Shown here: positions 55,801 through 64,000 of the stretch, piece by piece | Layout: the number at the start of each line of letters is the position of its first letter | Numbering within the stretch: position 1 is the stretch's first letter | Assembly: GCF_038502225.1 (NCBI RefSeq) | Contig: NW_027195555.1 | Coordinates: forward strand, 15,001-79,000 | DNA from: Cherax quadricarinatus | Taxonomy: Eukaryota > Arthropoda > Malacostraca > Decapoda > Parastacidae | Direction: 5' to 3' | DNA: 64,000 nucleotides | Made by a program: the position numbers and the translations under genes | Notes under the pieces: model-generated | Database searches by the model: none | What the model was told of the DNA's origin: nothing | What the model saw: only the letters and a program-made list of their open reading frames with translations

Positions 55801-56807
55801 CCAGTGTTGGTGAGAGTCTAACACCAGTGTTGGTGAGAGTCTAACACCAGTGTTGGTGAGAGTCTAACACCAGTGTTGGTGAGAGTCTAACACCAGTGTT
55901 GGTGAGAGTCTAACACCAGTGTTGGTGAGAGTCTAACACCAGTGTTGGTGAGAGTCTAACACCAGTGTTGGTGAGAGTCTAACACCAGTGTTGGTGAGAG
56001 TCTAACACCAGTGTTGGTGAGAGTCTAACACCAGTGTTGGTGAGAGTCTAACACCAGTGTTGGTGAGAGTCTAACACCAGTGTTGGTGAGAGTCTAACAC
56101 CAGTGTTGGTGAGAGTCTAACACCAGTGTTGGTGAGAGTCTAACACCAGTGTTGGTGAGAGTCTAACACCAGTGTTGGTGAGAGTCTAACACCAGTGTTG
56201 GTGAGAGTCTAACACCAGTGTTGGTGAGAGTCTAACACCAGTGTTGGTGAGAGTCTAACACCAGTGTTGGTGAGAGTCTAACACCAGTGTTGGTGAGAGT
56301 CTAACACCAGTGTTGGTGAGAGTCTAACACCAGTGTTGGTGAGAGTCTAACACCAGTGTTGGTGAGAGTCTAACACCAGTGTTGGTGAGAGTCAAACACC
56401 AGTGTTGGTGAGAGTCAAACACCAGTGTTGGTGAGAGTCTAACACCAGTGTTGGTGAGAGTCTAACACCAGTGTTGGTGAGAGTCTAACACCAGTGTTGG
56501 TGAGAGTCTAACACCAGTGTTGGTGAGAGTCTAACACCAGTGTTGGTGAGAGTCTAACACCAGTGTTGGTGAGAGTCAAACACCAGTGTTGGTGAGAGTC
56601 TAACACCAGTGTTGGTGAGAGTCTAACACCAGTGTTGGTGAGAGTCTAACACCAGTGTTGGTGAGAGTCTAACACCAGTGTTGGTGAGAGTCAAACACCA
56701 GTGTTGGTGAGAGTCAAACACCAGTGTTGGTGAGAGTCAAACACCAGTGTTGGTGAGAGTCTAACACCAGTGTTGGTGAGAGTCTAACACCAGTGTTGGT
56801 GAGAGTC
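49832..56807 (+). repeat. 23-bp satellite, about 303 copies (7 kb)
   Basis: The unit is AACACCAGTGTTGGTGAGAG plus TCA or TCT. Two main forms differ by one base (GTCAAACACC versus GTCTAACACC), with minor forms GGCTAACACC, CTAACAACAG and CACAAGTG. The left end is richest in TCAAAC and ACAAGTG. About 55675-56385 is a run of only the TCTAAC form. Each unit holds AACAC-CA-GTGTT and the overlapping CACCA-GTGT-TGGTG inverted repeats. No coding role. Confidence 0.97.
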
Positions 56808-57435
56808 GCTCTGGCTGAATCATTCACATAAAATCCTTTACACTCACTTTTTTATTTTTCTGCATTTTTATACCCGTGTCATTATTGTGTATATACGTTG
56901 TTTAAATATGTCTCTAGCTCATGGTCCCCAGATTTTATGGGAATAAACTAAATGGAATATTTGGATTCTTAATTCATACAATGTTATATTATGAGTACGA
57001 TTTTAAGTAATATTGATATTTTCTTTACATTATAAGCCTGTAAAATTTTCCGAGTAACTTGATGCTGTTTAAGTGAATTCGATTAATATTATCCTCAAAG
57101 ATCATTAGAAATATACTTTTAAAAATTAGAATGTCTAATTATAAGAGTGCTTCATGGTAATATATGCTTAGCATTAAAAAATATTTTTCAGCGTTATGTG
57201 TGTGCAAAGTCAAAGTGCACCAAGGTGTTGCATGTGTTACTTTCCCCAAAATATAATATGTTATTAAGGTACTATAAGTTGTGTTAATGTATATAGGCAT
57301 CAGGCGATTAACACTCAAGCTGCTGATTCCAAATGACGTAGTGTCCATGTTGGCGAAGGAAAGAAACACTTGTTGCTAAATAGAGACGTTGTCCCTATTA
57401 AAGTTTGTTCTGTAACGTTTGTGTTTTTTCCTCCC
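56808..57435. other. No gene seen
   Basis: AT-rich DNA between the satellite and the next LINE. No supported features. Confidence 0.5.
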
Positions 57436-57441
57436 AGGAAC

Positions 57442-58650
57442 CTATTTACTACTATATGTACAAAATCGACGACTGTTATTGTGGGAGAGAATTTTCTCCC
57501 ATACATCACCCATCAAATTAGCCTGGTCCTGTGGATCATCAAGTTTAATCTCAACATCTTCATCATCCTCATCAGTGAAGGTATGAATTAGGTAGTTAGG
57601 AGCCTTGTGCTTTGCCCCTAACAGTTGTCGGATCTTACTCCAAAATTTTGCTGTCTCACGTTTGTATTGATTAGCTCGGAGAACTAGCAGTTTCCATAAG
57701 TCACGTTTGTGATGACTAATCATGTTAATTAATTCTTGCCTCAATCTGTGCAATGTAGCTACTGGTGGTTGTTGCGTTTGAAGATGCCTTCGACATTCTG
57801 TTTGATAATTTCTCAAAGCGTCTCTAATTTCCCTCGTAGGTTTATATTGTTGGTAGATCTTTGTGGAGGCTAATTGACAGGTTGCATTAGTAGCATCAAT
57901 TATTCGATTATGAAGGGACCTGATCGCATCGTCAATTGCAGTGGAAGGTAGATTTTCCAATGACACAATATCATCGTCACCCAGAAATGCCCTGAAGGGG
58001 TCAAATCCTAGGGTGTTGAGATTGGGTTTAGGAGGTACAGGTATTCTAAATGGAGAAGTTTGTAGTTGTATTAAAACAGGGATATGATCAGATCCTACGT
58101 TTCCACCAGGAGAGATACGACAATGAAAGAGGTCACAGTCTCTGTTTGTCAGGACTATATCTGGTGTCCCTGGATGAGGACCAATATATGATTTAAAGAA
58201 TGGGCCTTGAAATGACAAGTTTCTGGCTGTCATGATATTAAATAGTTGTTTTCCTTTCAAGTCACCCAGTGGATTACCAGCTCATCAGTTAAAGAGGGCA
58301 GGGTGATGAGCATTAAAATCTCCTGCTAGAATTGTTGGAATGTTCCTGCTTAATATCCTATGTAGAGGAATTGACCTTATATATTTTTGTCTCGGGGGAA
58401 AATATCCAGTTCCTATCACTAGTTGGCCATGAGACGTCTCCATTTCTACTGTTATCCATTTCTAATGTTATCTTCATCAACATGAATATTTTTAAATGCA
58501 TAGCCTAATTTAACTAAGATGGCTACGCCACTATAGGGTCCTCTCGATTTCTCCACAGTATAACATCGGGATTGTAATTATGTAGTTCAACCTCAAGGAG
58601 GTAACGGTTATTAAAGAAATGTTGAACATTAAGTTGGAAAATTGTAATCC
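57442..58650 (-). pseudogene. ORF2 remnant: endonuclease and linker, no RT
   Basis: The open frame 58260-57442 holds the last endonuclease motif (GSDHIPV near its residue 57) and a long linker (TAKFWSKIRQLLG) that normally leads into RT. Upstream, 58261-58650 gives broken endonuclease sequence with GDFNAHHPALFN just before the frame, interrupted by stops. The RT domain is missing. Confidence 0.7.
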
Positions 58651-58653
58651 CCA

Positions 58654-60183
58654 TTATTTCTTGCACTTCGCACGTGTACTGCGGTCTGAACGTCTGCAAG
58701 TAATGTCATGTTTGTTATCCACACTATCCCTGCTGGACTCGTCAAGGGGAGGAGGGAAGTTCTGCGTAGTTGCTTGTGTATTAAAAGTGTCATCATCTTC
58801 ACTAGAATTGGTAATATTAACAGAATCATTAGAGTCATTAGAGTCATCATCAGAAAACTGAGGTGTTGTATTCCCAGTTACAGGAAGCAGAGGCTCGTGA
58901 GAGTTAATGGGAGACTGTGGAGGCTCCAAGTGAAAATTTGGTAGGCAAGGTGAATTACCCTGGGAAAGTTCCTGTTCAACAGAATCAGCTTTAATAGCGG
59001 GAGAGTAGGCACCAATCTCTGGGGCATTGTTATGGTCAGGTATTGACTCATCGGGTTGAGGGGAGTTGACAACCTGGGTATGCGAAGTGGGTGATCCCTG
59101 GACAAGGGATGACTTAGGCTTATTTGTAGAAGTAGAGTAGGGTACATACTTCTTGTTACGAGAAGGCTGGGCCATAATAACCTTCACATTTTCTGGGATA
59201 GTGATAGGAGTGATCCCATTAGCCATTAACAAATCATTTAAAACCTTAGAGCAGAGTTGAATGTCACCGCCTGCTATGTCTTTGGCCATCATATACATTA
59301 GTTGCGCTCTCGTCATATCCCCGGCTGTGGATACCTGAGACATAGGAGATGAGACTGAACCTTGTTCTTGCGTTTGTGTATGGTGTCGGTGAGGGTTAGA
59401 TTGGGGCACTCCAAGAGGGGCAGATTTCCAAACATTGGAACCAGTGGAAGAGACCTGAGGAGTCCCACTAAATCCAGGCAAAGCTGGAAAGGAAGTTTGG
59501 AACATTGCTGGAGGTGCCTCAGGAGTGTTTTTCTTAGAATTAGACAGTTTCTTAGCTTCTAGAATTTTCTGCATTTCCTTTTTCCTCTCTGGACAGATAG
59601 CAGAAACAGCTGATGTTTACCATTGCAGAGTACACACTTGGGTTTAGTTTTGTTATCACAAGTTTTGAAAGAATGTTGCCCAGAGCATATGCTGCAAATC
59701 AGTGCTTGGGTACTGCATTTGTTGGTGGTATGACCAAATGCGCAACATTTGAAACATTGTGTCACACTGACAAACTGCTCAAGAGAGATTTGGTCAGGTG
59801 TACATCTTGTCCCAAAACATTTGAAGCTATTTTGGCACACTAGTTTAGCTCTTCAGGTGTCTCAAGTATTAATTTTAATGTTTCCTGTTTGTTGCCAGGT
59901 TTAGAAAATTTATGTGCTTGGACAGCATGAAATTCTGAATTCTCTGCATTAAAGTCAGCAAGAAGTTCATTCACTGTGCTATCTCGCATGATGCTGTTAA
60001 TTCTGGCAACAAGCGTTCGTTGTGCTTGATAGCTTTCAGGTGCAATTGGGTGGATACCCAAAGTATTCAATTTGTCCAGGACGTCCTGCTTAAGGAGTTG
60101 AAGTAACTCTTCTTCAGAAGAGAGAAGTACTACCCCAGCGAGAGTTGTAAAAGCATCCACTGGAGCAACAGTTGAATTTGAGC
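58654..60183 (-). pseudogene. ORF1 (gag-like) with three zinc knuckles, frameshifted
   Basis: Three open pieces in order: 60183-59840 (N-terminal, open into the CR1 insertion site), 59840-59559 (knuckles) and 59574-58654 (Pro/Ser-rich C-terminus). The knuckle piece has CFKC...H....C (C-x2-C-x4-H-x4-C), then CSIC...H....C (C-x2-C-x3-H-x4-C) and a third CVLC...H with its last Cys not evident. Such knuckles bind nucleic acid in the ORF1 proteins of Jockey- and I-group LINEs, which coat the element RNA. Frameshifts lie near 59838 and 59570. Confidence 0.75.
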
Positions 60184-60185
60184 AA

Positions 60186-60209
60186 ATAAGAACATAAGAA
60201 CATAAGAAC
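60186..60209 (-). repeat. CR1 3'-terminal octamer repeats
   Basis: Three perfect ATAAGAAC units on the plus strand at the junction with the interrupted LINE. CR1 elements end in short tandem octamers rather than poly(A), which supports both the clade and the exact 3' end. Confidence 0.85.
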
Positions 60210-60364
60210 GAAGGAACACTGCAGAAGGCCTACTGGCCCATGCGAGGCAGGTCCAAGTCTCCTACCGGCTTAAGCCAATGCACCCAACCTAGTCAGGTCA
60301 GGTCACATTGACTTAAGGGAGGAACACGGCAACCGACCTGGTAGCACAAGCTATCAGGTCCAAC

Positions 60365-63311
60365 TCACACCCACCCACATCTACTCATGTATTTATCCAA
60401 CCTATTTTTAAAGCTACACAACGTTCTGGCCTCTATAACGGTACTTGGGAGTTTGTTCCACTCATCCACAACTCTATTACCAAACCAGTACTTTCCTATA
60501 TCCTTCCTGAATCTGAATTTTTCCAACTTAAAACCATTGCTGCGAGTCCTGTCTAGGCTAGATATTTTCAGCACACTATTTACATCCCCTTTATTTATTC
60601 CTGTCTTCCATTTATACACCTCAATCATATCCCCCCTAATTCTACGTCTTTCTAGAGAGTGCAGTTTCAGGGCCCTTAGTCTATCCTCATAGGGAAGGTT
60701 TCTGATACATGGGATCAACTTTGTCGTCCTCCTTTGTACATTTTCCAGAGAATTTATATCCATTCTGTAATACGGTGACCAAAACTGTGCAGCATAATCT
60801 AAATGAGGCCTAACCAAGGATGTATAGAGTTGAAGAACAACCTGAGGACTCCTATTATTTATGCTTCTTGATATGAAGCCAAGGATTCTATTAGCTTTAT
60901 TGCGAACACTTATGCACTGTTGTCTTGGTTTCAGATTACTGCTAACCAGAACTCCTAAATCTTTTTCGCAATCCGTAATATTAAGATCTACATTATTTAG
61001 TTTATATGTGGCATGGTTATTGTCCTGTCCAACATTTAGAACTTTGCATTTGTCTATATTAAACTGCATCTGCCACTTCTCCGACCACTGCATCAGTCTA
61101 TTCAAATCTTCCTGGAGTGCTCTAATGTCCTCGTCAGAATGAATTCGACGGCCTATTTTGGTGTCATCGGCAAACTTGCCGATGTCGCTCTTTATGCCCT
61201 CATCTATGTCGTTTATGTAGATTGTGAACAGCAGGGGGCCCAACACTGACCCCTGTGGAACACCGCTCGTGACGCTTCCCCACTCTGATTTCTCCCCATT
61301 TATGCAAACTCTCTGCTGCCTATTTGTCAACCATGCCTCTATCCAGGAAAAAATTTCTCCTCCTATTCCATGTGCTTTAATTTTCCTCAATAGTCTCTGA
61401 TGTGGGACCCTGTCAAAAGCCTTACTGAAGTCCATATACACAATATCATATTCATTACCATGATCTACCTCCTCAAATACCTTAGTGAAAAAAGTTAATA
61501 AATTCGTAAGGCAGGAACGCCCCTTTGTAAAACCATGCTGAGATTCGTTGATTAATTTATGCTTTTCAAGGTGGCTACGAACTGCCTCGGCAATTATTGA
61601 TTCCATAAATTTTCCCACTATGGAGGTTAGGCTTATTGGTCTATAGTTCGAAGCTAAGGACCTGTCACCTGTTTTGAAAATAGGTATCACATTTGCCATT
61701 TTCCACTTATCTGGCACCATGCCAGTTTGTAGTGATATGTTGAAAAGATTAGCCAAAGGTGTGCTAAGCTCCTCTTTACATTCGTTTAGAACCCTTGCAT
61801 ACAGTTCATCAGGGCCTGGGGATTTGTTAGGTTTTAATTTATCTATTTGCCTAAGGACCATGTCACTTGTGACCCTAATAGTGCACAGTTTATTATCGTC
61901 CTGTTCTACATAATTTATCATTACTGGAATATCGCTGGGTATCCTCCTGTGTAAAAACTGAGAGGAAGTATGTGTTAAAAATTCTACACATTTCCTTATC
62001 ACTGTCAGTGAGCTGACCCGAGGAACTTTTGAGTGGGCCTATCTTGTCCCTGATCTTACTTCTGTATACCTGAAAGAATCCTTTTGGGTTAGTCTTCGAT
62101 TCTCTTGCAACTTTAACCTCATAATCTCTTTTTGCTTTTCTAATTCCCTTTTTTATTTCTCTCTTTAACTGAATATATCGATTTCTTAATTGCCCCTCTC
62201 CTCTTTTGATTTGCCTATATATGCCTCTCTTTTGACCAATCAGATATTTTAATCTATTGTTCATCCATTTAGGATCATTTTTGTTTGATCTGATTTCCCT
62301 ATTTGGAACATAATTTGACTGAGCAGCTAGAACTATGCCCTGGAAAGCATCATATCGACAACCATCACCACCTACCTGACCCTTAGTCAGGTCATTCCAG
62401 TTCAGCCCACCTAAGTAATTTTTCAGTCCTATGAAATCAGCCAAGCGAAAGTCAGGGACGGAGACTTGATTGCCATTATTAGGGGAATTCCATGATATAT
62501 TAAAACTGAGTGATTTGTGATCACTTTCCCCAAGCTCATCATTAACCTCAAGATTATTAATTAGTGTTTCCCTACTGGCAAGAACCAAGTCAAGGAGGTT
62601 ATTTCCCCTAGTTGGCTCTGTCACAAACTGTTTTAAAAAACAATCCTGGATCGTATCAAGAAAGTCACCTGACTCTAAATTTCCTGTCAAATTGCTCCAG
62701 TCAATCTGTCTATAGTTGAAATCTCCCATTAGCACAACATTTTCGTATGTAGATGCCTTACGAATTTCGTCCCATAGAAGTTTACTGCACTCCCTATCAA
62801 GATTTGGGGCCCTGTAAATCACACCCAAAATTAGTTTTTCTCGGCCCTCGAGAAGCTGTAACCAAACAGATTCAGTGGCTGACGCTTCTAATTTAATATC
62901 TTGTCTAACACAACAATTTAAATTGTCTCTGACATACATCGCTACTCCACCACCTTTCCTGTTGACCCTGTCAGTGTGGAATAATTTATAGCCTTGTATG
63001 TGACATTCAGAGGGCATCTCTCTATCTTTCAGATTGAGCCAGGTCTCTGTTATAGCAATAATATCTATGTTTCCTGCACTTGCAATTAATCTTAGCTCAT
63101 CTATCTTATTTCTTACACTCCTGCTATTAGTATAGTAAACCTTAAGGGAGCTAGTCCCTTGCTGCCCTCTGCTGTCCCCCTTTGTTTGCTGACCTGATCT
63201 ATTGTCTTTATTTATAACTTCATGCTGAATGCCTTTTATACATTTACTGTTTCCAACCCAAGTGTTGCAACCTGCTTGTTTCCCACACACACCCATACCT
63301 CCATCTTCCAT
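60365..63311 (-). pseudogene. CR1 ORF2: endonuclease and reverse transcriptase, one frameshift
   Basis: Starts with ATG at 63311-63309, overlapping the ORF1 stop. The first frame (472 codons, to 61893) carries the endonuclease: TNSRS at 61-65, ITETW at 87-91, GDFN at 196-199 and SDH at 263-265. A short Cys-rich stretch at residues 9-24 (GCNTWVGNSKC) may be a degenerate PHD finger. A one-base insertion near 61938 shifts the frame, shown by comparison with copy B1, which reads straight through here. The second frame (62002-60365, 545 codons) has [20 protein letters not shown] at 249-256 and FADD at 277-280, ending in a CR1-type C-terminus (WNKL, FKNRLDKY). Apart from the frameshift the ORF looks functional. 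Confidence 0.87.
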
Positions 63312-63313
63312 CA
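63309..63313 (-). promoter_or_regulatory. TGATG stop-start overlap between CR1 ORF1 and ORF2
   Basis: On the coding strand, ORF1 ends TTAAACTGA and ORF2 begins ATGGAAG, sharing one A (TGATG). Such overlaps allow termination-reinitiation; a TAATG junction is known to couple the two ORFs of the SART1 LINE. Here the function is inferred from position only. Confidence 0.6.
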
Positions 63314-64000
63314 GTTTAAAATCATTGGCATTTCACCAATGGCCTTCTCAATCGAGTCTGCAAGTGCTACCACCCCAGCCCCAGAGAGATGTACCCCATC
63401 CCTTGCATACATATCATGTTTGCCATAAAAGTTGTTCCAGTTGTCAATGAATGGGATTGCAAGTTCCTTGCAGTATCTGTCGAGCCAGCAATTTACACCA
63501 ATTGCCCTAGACAACCATTCATTTCCTACTCCCCTTCTAGGCAAGATGCTACATATGATTGGGATCCCTCCCTTAGACTTAATGAAATCTATAGCTGACC
63601 TGTACTTATCTAGCAGCTCTTCTCTCCTACCCTTCCCAATATCATTTCCATCAGCACTGAGACAGATAATGGGCTTGTTCCCATTACCTGACATGATATT
63701 ATCCAGCCTGTTGACAATGTCCCCAACACCAGCTCCAGGGAAACACACTCTATCTCTCATCTTCTTATTCCTATTACAAAAAGCACGGTCAATATATCTT
63801 ACCTGAGAGTCACCAACCACAAGAATGCGCTTACCTCCATTACCTTCACTGGCCACTGAAGTACATTCATCCTGAAGAACAGAGAAGCGATTTCCTACCT
63901 TCAGATCTTCACTCTTAACTTTCCTTACTCTGATGCGCCACCCATTACTGTGAACCACTCGCCACTTGTAGCAGGTGCTGGACTGCACCTCACTGCTGGT
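63311..64000 (-). CDS. CR1 ORF1: SGNH/GDSL-type esterase domain, 5' end outside window
   Basis: The frame is open from the window edge to TGA at 63313-63311. Counting from the GTG at 63988 (not the true start), the esterase blocks are VVGDSQVR with the nucleophile-type Ser at 61, a GND-like block at 114-116 and DGVHLSG with Asp197 and His200. CR1-like LINEs are known to carry an esterase domain in ORF1, so this fits the family. In this copy the third block reads SADGND, where SGNH enzymes usually have G-x-N-D, so the oxyanion-hole residue may be altered. No stop or frameshift is visible in the part seen. Confidence 0.85.
   Translation of the reverse strand, partial: TSSEVQSSTCYKWRVVHSNGWRIRVRKVKSEDLKVGNRFSVLQDECTSVASEGNGGKRILVVGDSQVRYIDRAFCNRNKKMRDRVCFPGAGVGDIVNRLDNIMSGNGNKPIICLSADGNDIGKGRREELLDKYRSAIDFIKSKGGIPIICSILPRRGVGNEWLSRAIGVNCWLDRYCKELAIPFIDNWNNFYGKHDMYARDGVHLSGAGVVALADSIEKAIGEMPMILN

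Larger units (their letters stand above)
57436..60183 (-). mobile_element. Gag-type LINE (Jockey/I-like), lacking RT and cut at its 5' side
   Basis: Minus-strand non-LTR element with a zinc-knuckle ORF1 followed by an endonuclease-containing ORF2. ORF2 stops at about 57440, before any RT, and its 5' side is interrupted at about 60183 by the 3' end of a CR1 element. Loss of the 3' half is unusual for a LINE copy and implies a later deletion or rearrangement. The clade is inferred from the ORF1 knuckles and linker style only. Confidence 0.7.
60181..64000 (-). mobile_element. CR1 LINE copy B2, nearly intact, runs off the window
   Basis: Minus-strand CR1 element. The esterase ORF1 is cut by the window edge. 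ORF2 (endonuclease, RT) has one visible frameshift. The 3' UTR is about 180 bases and ends in three exact octamers ATAAGAAC (60186-60209 on plus; TTATGTTC-type on the coding strand), the classic CR1 tail. It is inserted in ORF1 of the gag-type LINE. Together with B1 it defines a young family. Confidence 0.9.

Noticed and set aside
49832..56807. Regular spacing resembling a CRISPR array
   Set aside because: Units are contiguous 23-bp tandem repeats with no unique spacers, and the window is eukaryotic.

Overview
This window looks like intergenic DNA from a large, repeat-saturated animal genome, most likely a decapod crustacean such as a crayfish, lobster or shrimp. The organism call rests on recalled familiarity with several repeats (the CR1 tail, the SINE-like units, the hammerhead-bearing repeat) and was not searched. 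I found no host protein-coding gene, rRNA, functional tRNA or CRISPR. Every long open frame is either a retrotransposon ORF or a tandem repeat that lacks stop codons for trivial reasons. Some ORF starts used here are GTG, which is not credible in an animal, so ORF starts are only limits of open frame.

Layout. 1-6394: two near-identical copies of an RTE-like LINE lie head to head. The left one (-) is nearly full length and the right one (+) is 5'-truncated; both end in (TA)n. 6395-9957: a decayed 21-bp array, a (CA)n tract, two fragments of a CR1/L2-group LINE (family A) and a small minisatellite. 9958-11260: a truncated CR1 copy. 11261-16156: a 4.9-kb satellite of 21 bp. 16157-17877: repeats carrying hammerhead-ribozyme-like motifs, one inserted in an RTE 3' tail, followed by an inverted-repeat MITE inside (TA)n. 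17878-20281: a LINE with a C-terminal restriction-like endonuclease (R2 superclade). 20282-22921: family A copy and a second pair of hammerhead-bearing repeats. 22922-28595: mostly unique DNA with a tRNA-derived SINE, SINE-like repeats and a 16-bp array. 28596-33640: a 2.3-kb CAG/CAA/CGG tract nearly free of T, then a 2.7-kb G-rich 16-bp minisatellite. 34054-35880: (GT)n with LINE tails and an old LINE. 37143-39121: a 17-bp array. 39122-44839: mostly unique. 44895-48560: a cluster of family A LINE copies. 49832-56807: a 7-kb satellite of 23 bp. 57436-64000: a gag-type LINE whose ORF1 is cut by a CR1 element with an esterase ORF1 and an endonuclease/RT ORF2 joined by a TGATG stop-start.

The five large tandem arrays total about 19 kb, and (TA)n/(CA)n tracts add about 1.5 kb. 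Nothing here works as a pathway or operon. The logic of the region is insertion, truncation, nesting and tandem amplification. The points most worth following are the conserved hammerhead-like motif, the stop-start codon overlap in CR1, the RTE inverted repeat as a possible hairpin-RNA source, two identical LINE 3' ends 37 kb apart, and the array structure: a decayed reverse-orientation relative of the 21-bp satellite, a 508-bp higher-order duplication, and a core shared by the 17- and 23-bp arrays.
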